A DNA stretch of 64,000 nucleotides from Azadirachta indica (Eukaryota; Streptophyta; Magnoliopsida; Sapindales; Meliaceae), in assembly GCA_022749755.1 (NCBI GenBank), contig CM040442.1:321408-385407 (forward strand). The letters run 5' to 3'. Positions 36,328 through 50,888 of the stretch are shown in pieces. The first letter of the stretch is position 1; each line of letters begins with the position of its first letter. Position numbers and translations under genes: made by a program. Below the pieces are notes generated by a model. It ran no database searches. It had not been told where the DNA came from and saw only the letters and a program-made list of their open reading frames with translations.

Positions 36328-37399
36328 TCAAGCCCCCAGTTTCTAGTGAAAAGCTTTTTCAATGGAAACTCCATTCTCTAAGCAACTCAAATTTTTTTTT
36401 TTTTTGTTTTTGAAATAATCACCCGGCTAACAAGAACACTAAGCTGAACATAATCTGCGGCTTACTTCACCTAATGCTTCACTGCTCCTCCCAAACTCCA
36501 GTTTTCCTACTCAGAGAATAAGAACAAAAACTTACTTGGTGGCTGAACACAAAAAAGGTTCCGGCCTTTGAAATTCAAAGAAGCGCCAATGGTGCTAAAA
36601 TGTGCACGCATTTTGCCTTGCTAAAACGTGCGTAAATGCTTGTAACTTTTACCGTCCTCATCCTTTATCTGGCCACCACGTGCTTTGGTGCGATTGGTCC
36701 ATGTTGCCTACAGAAAGGCCACATCAACAGATGGCCTTGTGACAGCATCCGAACCATTTATTTTAATTATAGTGTAGAGCAGATGAAATATAAATTCTGC
36801 TCTCCCCCCTTGTTTACCACTTTACTTCTCTTATATCTTTTACAAAACTCAAAAGCCTCTGTTACTTACCACAAACTTCTCCTGCAAATTTTCTCTCCAA
36901 TTCGTTAGTGAACCTCTATTTTGCCTCTGACATTGCCTCTTACCTTTTGGCCAACCTTTCCATTCTAGTAAGTTTCTTTTCTTTCAAACTTTTATTCTTC
37001 AATGTGAATCTGCTATTTTATCCATTGAATTTCATGTTTTTCTCTTAGTTAGTTTCACGACTAGGTATAATTTCAAACTTATTTTTAGGTATAATAGACT
37101 CGAAAACCAAGATAAATCATAAAAACCACTTCAGAATCTAACCAAACATTTTAAGCTTTCCTAATCTGAGCAGAGACTTAGCCGAGCCCAACGTGCAGCC
37201 TAGGAACCTTACAGCAACCTGAGAATTAAGCAGAAGTAAATTCCCTTAAATAGAATTAATACTTAACCACGATTTTGTTCTATGGTGAACTCGAAACTGA
37301 TCAAACCACGTTATTGTTCACTTAAGTTAATTATGTCAAGATGTGAAAAACTTGATATAAGGGACATCTCCACTAGTTAAGGAAGCGAATTTGATACTT

Positions 37400-39850
37400 C
37401 CTCAACGAGCTCATCTGAGATAAATTATAAAGCCTAGAGCCAGCTTTCCCGTAGGATTAAAGCTGAACTCATTAGGAAAAACGAGACCATTCCTTTAAAG
37501 AAGGCCCAACCCTTTGCCATTTTTGATCTTGATGCCAAGATCCGTTTGACCATCTTAAACCTTGGATCAAGCGCCCTTAAGTATTTTTACCCCGAACTCG
37601 AAGTAGTGATTTTGTCTGACAGCTTTTCTGAACATATATAGGGAGAAATGGACCCTGAACAATCTAACATGAGAGATTAAGAAGTTCTCCAAAGCCTTGT
37701 AGATAGGATGGCTCAACAAAATGATCAGCATGTGCTTTCTCTCTCAACCCCCGAACACATATTCGAAGCTCTCCCAATACTGAGTAGACAAGGGGATAGG
37801 AATATGAGTAAGGAGAATGATAAGTTTGAGGATGACCACACTGAGTCAGATTTTAGGATAAACCCTCATGCTGGTAGTGTTCAACATCCCTTAGTTTAAT
37901 ACCATCCCCCCAATTTGACTAGAGAAATTAGCCCGTTAGAGGCTGATAAGTTCCTTTCAAGTATCAATGAGGCTAACTTAATAGTCTTCAGAAAACTCTA
38001 CCAAATCCCTAACTTTGTTACTTTCAGGGTCCTAGAAGCAAACGAGTTCTCAAGTCGTTCGAGGGGGGATGAAGTGGCTTTTAACGAAGAGTTATTTCTC
38101 TTATAGGCTAGGTTACCATTGCAACCATACTTTGCCGCTCTGTTCTATGGTTTCAAAATTCCTCCTTACCAACTGAACTTGAATAGGTGGAGAACCATAG
38201 CCGGGCTATATGTGATTTAGGCTTCGGCCAAGTAAACCCCACGACCATTGATGAAATTAAGCACTTATTTTTACTAAAAAAGGGACTGAAAAAATACCTT
38301 ACCTTTTACTACCTCTAAGCCTGCACCAAGGCCGATAAGTTGGTTACGAGCAACCCTTCTTATAACAAAGATTGAAAAGACAGATGGTGTTACATGGGTA
38401 GAGACTGGTGCTAGTCTTCTTTAGCCGTGATGAACATGCATAGCCCTATGCCCTATGCATTTAAACCCATTCTCCGTAAATATATTTTTCAGGGTTAGAA
38501 TGATGTATTCGATTTTTTATGCTGAACTTCATTACTAAAAGTTTACTAATGACATTCGCTGTTTGTGCAGCTGCTTGGGGTTCAAAGCTTGACTTGGCCG
38601 CTTTTTTTTTATCAAAAAAATCAATGCGGGATGCGTAAACCAAGCTGATCAGAAGACCCTACTTTCCCTTAATTAGCTCATAGCTTGTAACCTTGTCAAG
38701 GTTGCCCCCACTTATGAAGAGCTTGAAGCTACTCTATGGGTTGAGAAAGGACTCGCCTAAAAAACCAATCAAGGCGTATCCGCTACTGTTGAGAGTGAGC
38801 TCTTGGTTTATTCTCTTCCTCGAAACATTTCACTTTTATTCATGTTTGCGCCTTTCTTGCCTTGTAAGGAAGATGGCTTCGAAGAAAGGTAAGGGAAAAC
38901 TTCTGAACTCTTTAGGGTCCTCTCTTCATTGGAGACCTAGACAAGCGCTTCAGTATAAAAGCATTGAGAGCCCTTAAAGAAATATGAATAGGGTAAAGAG
39001 GACCAGAAGAAGGCGACCAATCACACAAGGCGAAAAGGAAAAAGCCTTACCAAGGCTCTAAGAAGGACGAAAAAGAGCCTCTTTAGGACGAAGGGAAGCA
39101 CTTATTGGAGGCTTCTGAAAGTGCTAAGGAGAGGCTGTACAAGAGGCAACAAACTGAACAAGGTGAAGGAGTTGTCAAAATAGACGGTCTCTCTAGGACA
39201 GATATCCCCGAGGATAAAAGAGAACTATTTAAGCACTTGCTCCCTTCTCTAAACTACTTGGCTTGTGCGATTAGCCCTTCCTTATCCTCGTTTATAACAC
39301 TGATGCCGTCTTAGGGATAATTCATCAACAACTCGATAGGGTAATTATCTCTAATCTTCCCTTCTTGTTTTATTGCAATTACTTTATCTAATTTATTATT
39401 TGATTGGTGCAGGTGTTCCACTACCTTAGTTTGCATATTGAGAGTGCAAAAGAATGCTCAATAACAAACATAAATTTGTACAAATTAATAAACTAGCTAA
39501 CTTCAGAGAAGATCTTGTTGGAGAAAAAGCTGAAGGAATCAGAGAAACAGGAGGAATAACTAAAGGCTCAGCTGAATAGGGAGAGGAAGAAATAGGCAGG
39601 AGAACGCAGTGCCCTTGGAGACAAAATAGCCGATCTCGAGGCTCAGATGTTGGATATCGGTTCTCGTGCTATAGATTTTGCTCACATTAATAAGAACTTA
39701 GAAGATGAACTTGCTCACATTAAGGCCGAGGCAAAAGAACAGTGTGATACCTTTACTGAGGAAGCCTTAGAGTTTGCCTACAAAATCTTCCAGAGGAAAC
39801 ATGAAGAACTTGACTTGGGCTGGCTCTTCGACGATCTTGACATTCTCTGA
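37400..39850 (+). pseudogene. Spliced antisense gene of the Tat-like element, copy B
   Basis: Same plus-strand gene as 8050-10493, with matching blocks (37915-38106, LPLQPYFAALFYGFK after 38106, coiled coil to 39850) and both candidate introns. It differs by small indels in A- and AC-rich runs (for example near 38287, 38610 and 39025). Promoter-like G-box and TATA sequences lie at about 36677-36795. Confidence 0.7.
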
Positions 39851-42800
39851 CCCATTCAATCAGTAGCTGAGGATGCAAGGGAGACATCTGTTGAGGAGCC
39901 TATATAAGGTCCTGATTCTGTTCAGTCCGACCTTGCTTAGCTTGATCTGACCTTGTCTTTTTTTGCGACTCCGACCTTCGACATTATATCTTCTCTGAAG
40001 GACACTTAATAACTTTGTGATTTTTGCGCATAAAAATTTATTGAAGATGTAGATGATTATTTTGTAAATAAAGATACTGTTAATGAAAGTTTAGATGTAT
40101 CTTCGTTTATCTTATCTTCCACCTCTGTTGATATAGTGTTTTTGCTGTATGATTGACTTACTGAGATGGTCTGAAAATAATACTGATAATCGATTCATTT
40201 AAATTACTCGTTTTGTATTCTGAATTGAGGTTAGGTTAACAATAAAGAAAGTTAACATCAAATCTAGAGTTGGTGTGATATTTTTGTGAGTAAGCTTTCT
40301 TATTTGATCTGAACTGAAGTCAGATCTTTTTGTGATAGTCACGTTCTGAAACAAGGAATTTATTTTTCTTTCTATGCTTGTTGCCTGGCCTAAACTGGGG
40401 TCAGACCTTATTACAACAATTTTTAAATAAAACTAGAATTTAATAACTTCTTGATTATTGTGTTCGATTTGAATTGAGGACAGATTTTTTTAAGCGGCAA
40501 TCCTCTCAATGGAAATACTTTTTCAACATCTCAACGTTCCACGACTTCTTGACTTCTTTACCATCTGGGTATTGTAACTAATAAACTGCCAGCTTAATGA
40601 CCATGGTCACTTTATACGAGCCTTCCCAATTATCTCTTGGGGCTCCTATGCCAAGTATTTTAGTGTTTTGAGTAACACGCCGCATCACTAAGTCCCCCTC
40701 TCAAAAAAAAACTCTTGAATGTACCTTCTTGTTGTAATATTTCGTCACCTTTTGTTGATAAAGGCTATCTTGACAAGCGCCTGATCACATTTATCTTCTA
40801 ACAAATTTAAACTTAGCTTCATTGCCTCATTGTTCTTAAATTCGTCAAAGTTCTTTACTCTGAATGAGGGTACCCCAATTTCTATCAGTATTACTACTTT
40901 AAAATCAAATGCCAGCGAATAAGGTGTTTTGCTAGTCGTTGTTCTTGTTTTCATTCAATAGGCAATTCATCCACCCATCTTCCTTTCTTATCGTCGAGAA
41001 AGCATTGAAGAAGTGGCTATTTACTTCTTTAATGCTTTCTCGACAACCATGTTCACTGCCTCTACTTATCTATTTGCTTTAGGATAAGTGAGGGACACAA
41101 ATCTGAGTTTGATACTCAGGTCAATGAAAAATTCTTTAAATCTTACATATCAAACTGCTTGCTATTGTTAACTATTAGTATGCGAGGAATTTCGAACCAA
41201 TAAATGATGTTTCTTTTCACAAAAGCGGTGTTCCTTTTATCCATTATGGTCGTTAGTGGCTCCGCTTTCACCCATTTTATAAAATAGTCGATAGCAACAA
41301 TTACATACTTCATCTGAGCACCTTCTATAAGAAGAGGGCCAATCAAATCCAACCTCCATTGAACAAAAGGCTATAGGATAAGTAAAAGGATGAGCTATTC
41401 AAAGGGCTATTTTGGGATATCCCTATAAAGCTAACAACTCAAACAAGACTGAGCTGTCATCATCACGTCCTCCTGTAATGTCGACCAATAATACTCTTGA
41501 CTCAAAATACAGTATACCAAGGACCTGCCTCCCCCATGGTACCACAGCTGCCTATATAGACTTCTTTGAACACATAGTACGCTTCCTTCTAGTTGACATA
41601 TCGCAAGTAAGGTAGCCTAAATCCTTGTTTATATAGCACCTCGTTAATCACTGAGTAACGTAAGAATCTACTTTTAATTCTCTTAGCTTCCTCTCTATCC
41701 TCAAGCAACTTCTCCTCTAAAATATACTCTCAAATCAAATCCATTCAAGTCCGAACCTAGCATGACATGCTGATCTGGTTTAACTCTACTCCTAATTTTT
41801 CCACACTTTTCTGACGCAGTACTTCCACAGAAATTATTGTAGGAAACCTTTCTTATAGCGTTGAAGCTAACTTGACTAAGGCATCTACTTTTTCATTCTC
41901 CACCTGTGTGATCTAGGTTACCACTACCTTTCTGAAGCGTTTTACTAACTTTATGACCTTGCTTAAATAGGCGTTCATGCTTTTGTCCCTTGCTTGAAAC
42001 TTGCCAGAGACTTGATTCATCATCAACTGTGAATCTCCCTTTACTTCGAGGCACTCCACCCCAACCGACATAGCTAAACCAAGCCCCACCAATAAAGCTC
42101 ATACTCTGCTTCATTATTGGTGATTTCGAAATCAAAGTGTTAGGCGTAGGCTAACTCATCTTCTCCTGGTGTAGTCAGGATTATGCCAACTGCTCCGCCT
42201 TGAGCATTTGACGCCCTATCTACATACAGGCACCACAGTTTTAAGTCTCCGCATTCCTTCCTTATAATCTGTTTAGTTGCACTAACGAATAGCGGGACTC
42301 TATTGAGACCCTTTTATGCTAAGCAAGTTTGAGCGGATTGTTTGCCTAACTCTATACTCCTAACATGCTGAGGCATTGTTAATGCGCCTATCTCTCGCAC
42401 CATTATTCCTTTTAAGACTAACCTTTCTATAACAAAATCTACCAACTGTTAGGTTTTAATTACCTTGCATAGTCGATAGTCCATATCAAATTTGGTGAGC
42501 TCGATTAACCACTTGACCAGCCTCTATATAAGAGATCTGCCTTATGTAGTATCTGCCGCAGAGGCTGATCGGTGAAAATCACTACCGGGTATACTTAAAA
42601 GTATGGTCATAGCTTTTGTACCGCCACCACTAATGCGAAGGCCAACTTTTTTGGGTTGAATCTCTTTTCCACATCGAGGAATAACTTACTTGTATAGTAA
42701 ATTGGTTGGTGAGTCCCCTTATTTTCTTTTAACAACACCGAACTCACCGTATGATCAGTCATTGAAAAGTACAAGTACAGTGTGTTCCTAATCAGTGGGT

Positions 42801-45800
42801 TGGCCAGATAAGACGGATTCACCAAATAAGCTTTTAATTCTTGAAAATTGTCTTTGCATTCCTTCATCCACCTCGTGTATTTTTCCTTCTTTGTGACCTA
42901 AAAAAATTGGAAGAATCTATCAGTGGCTTTCGAGATAAATCTGTTAAGCGCAGCTAACCTCCCCATCAAGGCTTGCACCTCCTTCAATGCAGTCGGGGAC
43001 TTCATGTCTAGTATAACTTGAACCTTCTGATGGACCTCTGTCCCTTGTTCACTGACCATGAACCCTAGGAACTTCCAAGAGCTGACACTGAACACACACT
43101 TTTTCGAATTTAATTTCATGTTGTATTTTCTGAGTAAGGAAAATGTCTCCCTTAAATGATGAACATAATCTTCGACCCTGAGTGACTTAGTAATCGTGTT
43201 ATTCACATACACCTCCATCGTTGTCCTGATCAAAGGCATAAAAACTATATTTACCAACCTTTGAAATGTCGCCCCTGCGTTCTTTAAACCAAAAGGAATC
43301 ACCTTGTAGTAGTACAATCCCCGATCAGTTATAAACGCCGTTTTCTATTGATCGGTTTTGTGCATTCAGATTTGATTGTATACTGAAAAAGCATCCATAA
43401 GACTTACTAATTTGTGTCTAGCTGTTGAGTCCACTAATTGATCAATCCGTGGAAGCAGGAAGCTATCCTTTAGGCAGGCTTTATTTAGGTTAGTGAAATC
43501 GAAACACATCCTCTATTTGCTATTAGATATATCTTGACCATCACCACATTAGCCACCCAATCTTATTTTCTAAATCCTGTGATGATTAGCTTATCCACTT
43601 CCTCTTCAATTACTTTCCTCCTCTCCCGGTTAAAAATTCTTCGCTTATACTTTATAGGTTTGAACATCGAATTTACCGATAAGCGATGAAAAATCACTCT
43701 AGAGTCGATTCTAGACATATCTTTATGGGTCCAGGCGAACACGTCCATGTGTTCTTTCAAAAAGATGACGAGTTTTTTTTTTCCTCGCTCGATAGTTGAT
43801 AATTGATTTTCACCTTCCGTTCTGTCCTCAAAGGGCCAAGCGATATCAATTCCAGTTTTTCTACTAGTTCAATTGCTGGTTGCATTTTTCATCGTCCAAC
43901 ATTCCTTTCCAACTTATCTATCGCCTTCTATTGTTTGATGTCCTCGTCATTCTCTCCTTTAACGCATTTCGTTGTTATACAATAAGACCACTTAATAGAA
44001 GAAGCGAAACATGTTCGAGCAGCCTTCTAATCCCCTCGCACTACTCTAATTCCTTCACCTAGTCAGAATTTGATCTTTAGGTAATGTATGCTTTCTACCA
44101 CCCTAATTTTTCTTAGGAAATGCCTCCCCAGAATTATGGCATATAGTATTTTTAAGTTCACAACTTGAAATTCTACCATCGTGGTCCTCTAATATGGTCT
44201 ATTTCCTATTATTAACGACAGCTGAACTGAACTTAACGAGAAGATGTATGAATCTGCAAACCCATATAGGACAGTGTCTGCGAGCCCTATCTTTAGATTC
44301 TCGATTTTTAAAAGTTCAGAGTCTCTTTGAATATTATATCGACCAATTTCCCCATGTCCACCAAGATTTTATTAATCTTAACTGAGCCAACCTCCAAGGT
44401 TATTCCTAAGGCATTATCATAAGGGTAGTTAACTCTTACCTTATCTTCATTAGTGAACACGATCGAGATTGACACCAAATGGGGTTTCTTTCCTACTTTG
44501 ATGTTCATTACGTAGTGGTCCACCTAAGTAGTCGACAACAAATATCTCAAATAATTCTTCCTCTCATTGTTGGAGTTACTGACTAACATTGGTCCTTTTG
44601 AAATTATCATGCTCCTATAAACCGAATCTTCTGATCCCATTTTCCTGTGTCCCAAATCTTCTTCTGTTTCACATATTCTTACTCTATATCTATCTAACTA
44701 ATTATTCTTCACAAGGATTTCAACTTGCTCCCTCAAATCCAGGTGTTGATCCTTCATGTGTCCATGGTCTTAATGAATCACACACTTTCTTTCCCTATCG
44801 CGAATGTTGGATGCCAAACTTAAAGGACGAGGCCTAGGTAGCAGGCTTGAGTCCTTGATCTCCTCATATATCATTGACAAAGGGGCATTTAGTTTGTAAA
44901 CTATCTTTTGTCCTGAACTAGAGCGACTATCCTAACCCTTTTCCTCCGCGGGGGAGGGAACTCTCTTTTTTGCTCCATCACTCCCTCATATCTCATGAAT
45001 TGAAGTCCATAATCACGCCTGTACTCGAATCTATCATTGTGGTGTGGTCGTTGAGAATCTTATTTCTTCATGAGGAGCCTGGGATTGATCCGCTGTAAGC
45101 CCCTTTAATTTCTCTTATCCTCGAGTCTTGACCTTTGTTCCCTAACTCCTAACTCTTCTAATCTCTCTTCCTTCCTCTTCAGCAACATTCAATCCTCAAT
45201 TTCAATTTCTTTGAAAATCTCCTTTTGTGCATGCTCAAGCATAGTTAAGACTTGTTTATAAACAACGAACCATCCCCTGTTCATCCTTAACCCTTTCTTG
45301 AGTCCTTCTAGTGTCAAGGGATGTAAGAAGGCCTCAGCTTCCATGACTTCCCTGTGATACCTTCTTATGTAACTCTTTAATGTCTCATCTTTCCCTTACT
45401 TTATTAGTAACAACAAATTAGGGTTTTTCGACATGGTCACCGCCCCTCTGAACTCACCGACGAACTATGCGCATACCTACTCAAAACTCTTTACACTTTC
45501 TGCTTTCGAATTTTTATACCAACGTCGTGCTTGCCCTTCTAAGGTTAGGTTGAATGGGCAGCACATCTACAATTTTGTCAATTCTTGCATCATCATCATT
45601 TTCTTAAAAAGATCAAGGCGCAATGTCGGATCCATTTTTCTTGTATACAATAGGATTTGGGGCATTTTAAATTTTTAAGGGAGGGACAGGTCTTGTATTT
45701 CCTTCAAGAAGGAGGACTTTAGTGAAAGCTCCACCCCCTCAGAATTGGTTTCGTCTCACCCTCTATCCTTTTCCCTCTAAGCTTATAATTCTTCAGTAAG

Positions 45801-46539
45801 CTCTTTGATCCTCTCCTTCGTTTCTTTCCTGCTTACCACTTGATCAACAGCCGATGTTGCCTGATCGAATGTTTTCTCTGTGATAGCCTTTTCCCCATCT
45901 TTCTTATGCTTTTAGTTGGTATAAGTTCGTATGTCCACTAAACCAGTATGCGCTCGAGCCTTCTTTTTCCTTGACTCCATTCATCCAGATCAGGGCCCAA
46001 TTTTTTATCAGGTTTTTCTATATCGCAAAAAGGAATTTCTTTATTGTAGCCTTGAGGTAACAATTTCTCCGTTCGAGCCTTTTCCTACCTTTCTGCACTT
46101 GGTCTCTGCTACCTACTCCTTACTTTCCTAAGGGCGATCCTTTTTAACAGATCCTCGGTAAGAAAACACTCTCTTTATTCTCCGAAAATCTTAGTTTCAC
46201 CGGATTGTGCCCACTGATGTCGTCCCCCTAGATGATTCTCTTCAGGTTTTCAATTTCCTTCTCCATTATCCCTAATTTGTCTTCCAAGGCCTTTACTTGC
46301 TTGTCTTTCTCTAGATGCTTCCACTTACTTTCCCGCAACTGCTGAGCAAGTAGAGTTGCGTCCGCCTCTGCTTCACGCATCACTGTTTGCCGTAGGGTAG
46401 TTGCAGTGAGCTTAGGGGGAAGTTTGAGTCCGATGAATCCTCTTCGTGAGGTTCTCCCAATGGTGGCCTCTTGACGACTATTTGTTCCTTGATCACTGCC
46501 ATAGCTTTTTTATCGTAGTTTCCCATAAATGACACCAAT

Positions 46540-46939
46540 TGTTGATACTGAAAAATTATAACTCACAATATCATACAGTGAAAATTACAGGAAGAGACAA
46601 ATTTCTTATTGCTGAAAGTTGGAAAAGTCACCTCTCTTTCACGGTTCGGTCCCTATATATATAAACACAGTTTTCCTTTTTCTAATAGCATTAGGAATTC
46701 GAATTTACATTGAATTTGAAAGGTATCCTACAAAATCTTAACTTGCCTTGAGTAAAAACTTCTAAATTTTACTTTTCTTTTTCTACAAGAATTTTTTTTC
46801 CGGTCAAACTCGCCTATGGAATGTCTGATCAAGAACATACCGAGCTGACTTGATCAGGATGTATAAACGTTGACTAGGTATTGGGCTTGTTAACGCGAAG
46901 CCCATGTATCCTATGATCCTAATGTCATCTTCCCAAACA
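46540..46939 (-). repeat. 5' LTR, copy B element
   Basis: 400 bp with TG and CA ends, equal to 17198-17597 apart from a substitution near 46867. Confidence 0.9.
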
Positions 46940-48236
46940 ATATATATACATCCATATCACATGTGACTGATAACATGTCATATCAAATCTAACATTGCAC
47001 AGGTAATATTTACAATTTAAACAATATTTTCAATAAATAATAAACTCAACATCAAAATTAGCTATCTACTATTACGGGAGGAGACAGGAGTTATGTAAAA
47101 ATGAAATCCTACTAAAGTCTATTCAAGCAATATTTGAATTATTAAGCATAAAATTCATATTACACATCATACAATTTTGAATATACATACTTAAAAATGT
47201 GTGCTGAAAAAGAATTATAATGTCCTCACTCTTTGATTGCTAATTTACTGAGCAAATCTACACATAATGTGTTAGATTTTTCAACCAAAAACATCAATAA
47301 CATGTTTTCCTACTAAGTAGTTTTGAATATATATTTCATCTTAATAACTGGCTAATCATAAACTAGACTAACAAACAGCTAGTCCATTAATTGGTTACCT
47401 TTTTTCTACAGTGAAGATGTTAACTGATTTCATAGTTATGTGAAATAAGGATGAAATAGTTTGGAATAAACAAGGATAAGTTCCAACATGCAGCAACTAT
47501 AACATTATATATCTTATTTTCTTCAAACACAACTACTACCAATGTTCACTTCTCAAAATTTAATATTAACTCACAAACACATCGTCCAGTAAACCCAACT
47601 TAGATCTCTACAAATCTTGTTACAGAATCATTATAATCTGCTGGTTTTAAACTGACCTGACGACATTTTCATTTCGCAACTCCTTGAGAAGAGAGACTTC
47701 TCTTAGTGCGTAGCTTGGGGCACCTTCAATTTCATTATGAATTGTGATCATCTTGATAGCTACCAGCTGGCTAGTTATTACATTACGACACTTGTAAACC
47801 TAATTCAACAGAATGAGACAAAAAACAAGAAAAACAAGAAAAACCAAATCAATAGAGATATGTTCAGAGAAATTATTAATTATTTTCATGATCCATTACG
47901 TGTAAACAAGTTCTTGAATACAAACTAAAAAATTCTTGAACGCAAAATTAGATTAAATCAATCAGATTAGAAGGATGAAGAGTCATAACAACAGAATAAT
48001 GTTGCTAATCAGTGAAAATTACGAGAACAAAGAACTCAGAATTGACAAACACCAAATGAATGATAAATTACCGATTCGGCAGTTAGAAAACCAGAAACAG
48101 AAGTCGATTTCAAGAAATACAAAATTGAAGATAAACAGAGAGTGATCAGTGACCACACCTGAACAACGGAACAAGAAGATGTTTATGACTCACCGAGAAT
48201 TTAGAGAGAGGAATTGTTGTTTGTTTCGTATTTATA

Positions 48237-50215
48237 GAATAGAGTAAACCATTCTGCTGTTGGGTCCTCAAATTCCCACCAAAACTTAAACTGTATCTCA
48301 GCCATCCACGCAGTCTCGATAAAAGTAGGATCATATATATGGTTGGCAATGGGTCAGGGATGGGTTGTGGATCCCTATCCCTGACCCCTACCTCGATTAG
48401 GCTAGACCATCTCCATTCTCAACCCATTCCCGATTTTTTCAATTCAGAAATAGGTGGAAGATGTCTCTAATTTGGGCCGAGATCTCTATGGGCCATCGAC
48501 TCCAAGTCTAATCTCGCTTTGACCAGAAAAATAACAATTGCCTATCCTTAATTTTTTTTAATTCAAAGATGGGTGAGAAATTTTTCTAATTTGAGCTAGG
48601 GATCCCTGTGAGCCCTCGACCTTGAGTCTGACCTCATTTTGACCAGAAAAATTAAAAAAAAAAAAAAAAGAATCATTGCTACTATAAACATTCAAAACAA
48701 CTACTTCAAGGATAATGAACACATTAGTTACCATTAGACCACTCAAGCTTATTTGATAAAATGTGTAAATGAAAAATATTTAATATTATTGATTATAAAG
48801 ATATTATTAAAGTGGTGATTGTTTTCCCCAATGCTTGTACAAAAAACCAATTAATTAGTTGTTTGTCTTCTAGTGTTTTCTTGATTTTAAAAAATATTTT
48901 TGTTTTGACATATATTTTAAGCAAGCAAAATGAGCAAAATATATATATATATTTTTTTTTGTCATTAGGAAAAGGGCTAAATTAATTATAATTAATAATG
49001 TTAATCATTTAGCAACTATCAAACTGAAAATATGATACAATATTCTTTTGAGAGATGTGATTGAATATATAAATAATTAGGTTAAGGATTCTCCAAACTT
49101 AAAAGACATATAATCTAATTAATTAATTTAACCAATTAATTAAACAATGAAAATGGAATCAGTTTTGCATTTTGACCAAGTAAATTATATTATTCTTTTT
49201 CTAAAATAAATTATATATTTTAAATATTATACGAATATTTTTTTATTTTAACGTGAATCAAATTAGAATTTTATTTTTATATCTCTTTAAATTAAACAAA
49301 GGAAAAAGTTTTAAATTTCTTTTGTATCAATTTCTTGTTTTGTGAGATTTTGGTAGAACACAATCCTCACAAATAGATAATAGTATTTTAGGATAAAAAA
49401 CTTTGAGGGAAGGAATTTATTACTGAAAAAATGTATCATCAATTTTGAACTTTTCATCAAATATCATAATATAAATCAAATTTATTATATTTTTTAGTAA
49501 TAATAAATGCGTTTTACATATGTGAAATCACAATTTAACATATTATCAAAATAACATAGTCAAATTTAATTTAAGTTTTATAAATTAATTGATGAAAATA
49601 AAGTAATGGACAATGATAATTAATTTAATTGACACAATTTATAATAATTTTTATTAGAACAAAATATCTAATTTGATTAATACATTTATGATAATTTTTT
49701 TATTAACCTATATAAAAAGAAAAATAAATAAGTATAGTAATAAATTATGATTTAATTTTTAATAGAATTGGTAATATTAGAGAAAATATATTAAATTAAT
49801 CTTGAACTTCTTTATTTTTTGATAATTTTGGGAAAAAAAATATTTTGAGGGTGGTTGTGAAAAGGGATGGTTTTTGGCCATAGGTGGTAGATTGTTTTAG
49901 CAAAGAATTCTTATTCTTCTTGGTAACTTTCTTTGTATCAAAAATCAATATCATTAATGTAAATTTTTGGTAATTTAAAAATCAATTATAATTTTGAAAG
50001 ACGAATTTATCCTTAAAAAGATAATTTGACCCTTAATCTAACGGTTGGATGTCAAGATAATTTTTTAAAATATAAGGGGAATTGGTTAATTAGAGTAAAC
50101 TTGGGAAATAGTTTATTCTCCTATTAATGGACATAAAGTCAATAAATTTGCTAGTATGTTACTGTTTAATTCCTCAAAAGTCTCCATCTTTAAATTTGTA
50201 TAAAAGTCAATGTGA
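48237..50215. other. AT-rich spacer between CDK and terpene synthase, copy B
   Basis: Equivalent of 18898-20946. It contains the same 11-bp inverted repeat (48351-48387) and the degenerate ~115 bp repeat. The 282 bp found at 20947-21228 in copy A are absent at about 50287, where the sequence jumps into synthase exon 7. Confidence 0.7.
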
Positions 50216-50788
50216 TTATGAAGTAGTGTATACTAACACTACAAAATGAATTATTCTAATTTCTAAAGCATTGACAATAATTAAATGTGAATCGGTATAG
50301 TTATCACCATCCCTGTATAAATAATCAATCACGCGTGCAAAATTTTGAACCCGTTCCAACAAAGGCATAGGGACAGCTGTTGGTTTGAGCATCTCCTCGT
50401 TCATATCTTTCCATGCATTTTCAACTTCCTTCCGAAACACAATAACTGCATCTTCCTCAGAAGCTCCATCATGCTGCTTCATGTAGCATTCAATAGCTGA
50501 GACAACATGTCCTCTACTTTGCTCAAACTATATATAAGTACATACAAAAATATTATATAAGTATATATATATATTTATATATATATGGAATTAATTAATT
50601 ATAGAGCTAGGATCACTTATCCAACTGTAACAAAGTTAATTAAGTATGCATATATGGTACGTACGTACCTTGTGAGAAACTATGTCATCCATGAGCCTAC
50701 TGACAATAGATGATGCTCTTACAATCTTAGGGTTATTAGATATCCATTCAAAACTCTCCTTAGTTGCAATGTCACCCATGCCAACGAA
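50216..50788 (-). pseudogene. Terpene synthase 3' fragment, copy B, truncated by a deletion and the N gap
   Basis: Exon 7 spans 50216-50527 and exon 6 is partial (50669-50788, cut by Ns). The exon 7 acceptor is the normal tatAG followed by Phe-Glu-Gln-Ser-Arg-Gly, so the NSE/DTE Glu is kept here, unlike copy A. The deletion removes the last 15-16 codons and stop; the frame now runs from DSHL into an unrelated 19-residue tail ending at 50216. The rest of the gene is missing from the assembly. Confidence 0.85.
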
Positions 50789-50888
50789 NNNNNNNNNNNN
50801 NNNNNNNNNNNNNNNNNNNNNNNNNNNNNNNNNNNNNNNNNNNNNNNNNNNNNNNNNNNNNNNNNNNNNNNNNNNNNNNNNNNNNNNN
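50789..50888. other. Assembly gap (100 N)
   Basis: Exactly 100 ambiguous bases, the usual placeholder for an unknown distance. Copy B homology stops on its left, and the right side is unrelated to copy A. Confidence 0.99.

Larger units (their letters stand above)
36051..46939 (-). mobile_element. Ty3/gypsy Tat-like retrotransposon, copy B
   Basis: Same insertion as 6701-17597, carried by the duplication and not an independent event: same position in CDK intron 1, same truncated 3' LTR, same lesions. Segments on the minus strand are gag about 45170-46526, protease 44300-44580, RT 42890-43800, RNase H 41880-42870 and integrase 40950-41660. The RT frame here runs unbroken over 139 codons (42898-43317) because it lacks a base gained near 13950 in copy A, but it still has YVNN at the active site. 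Confidence 0.92.
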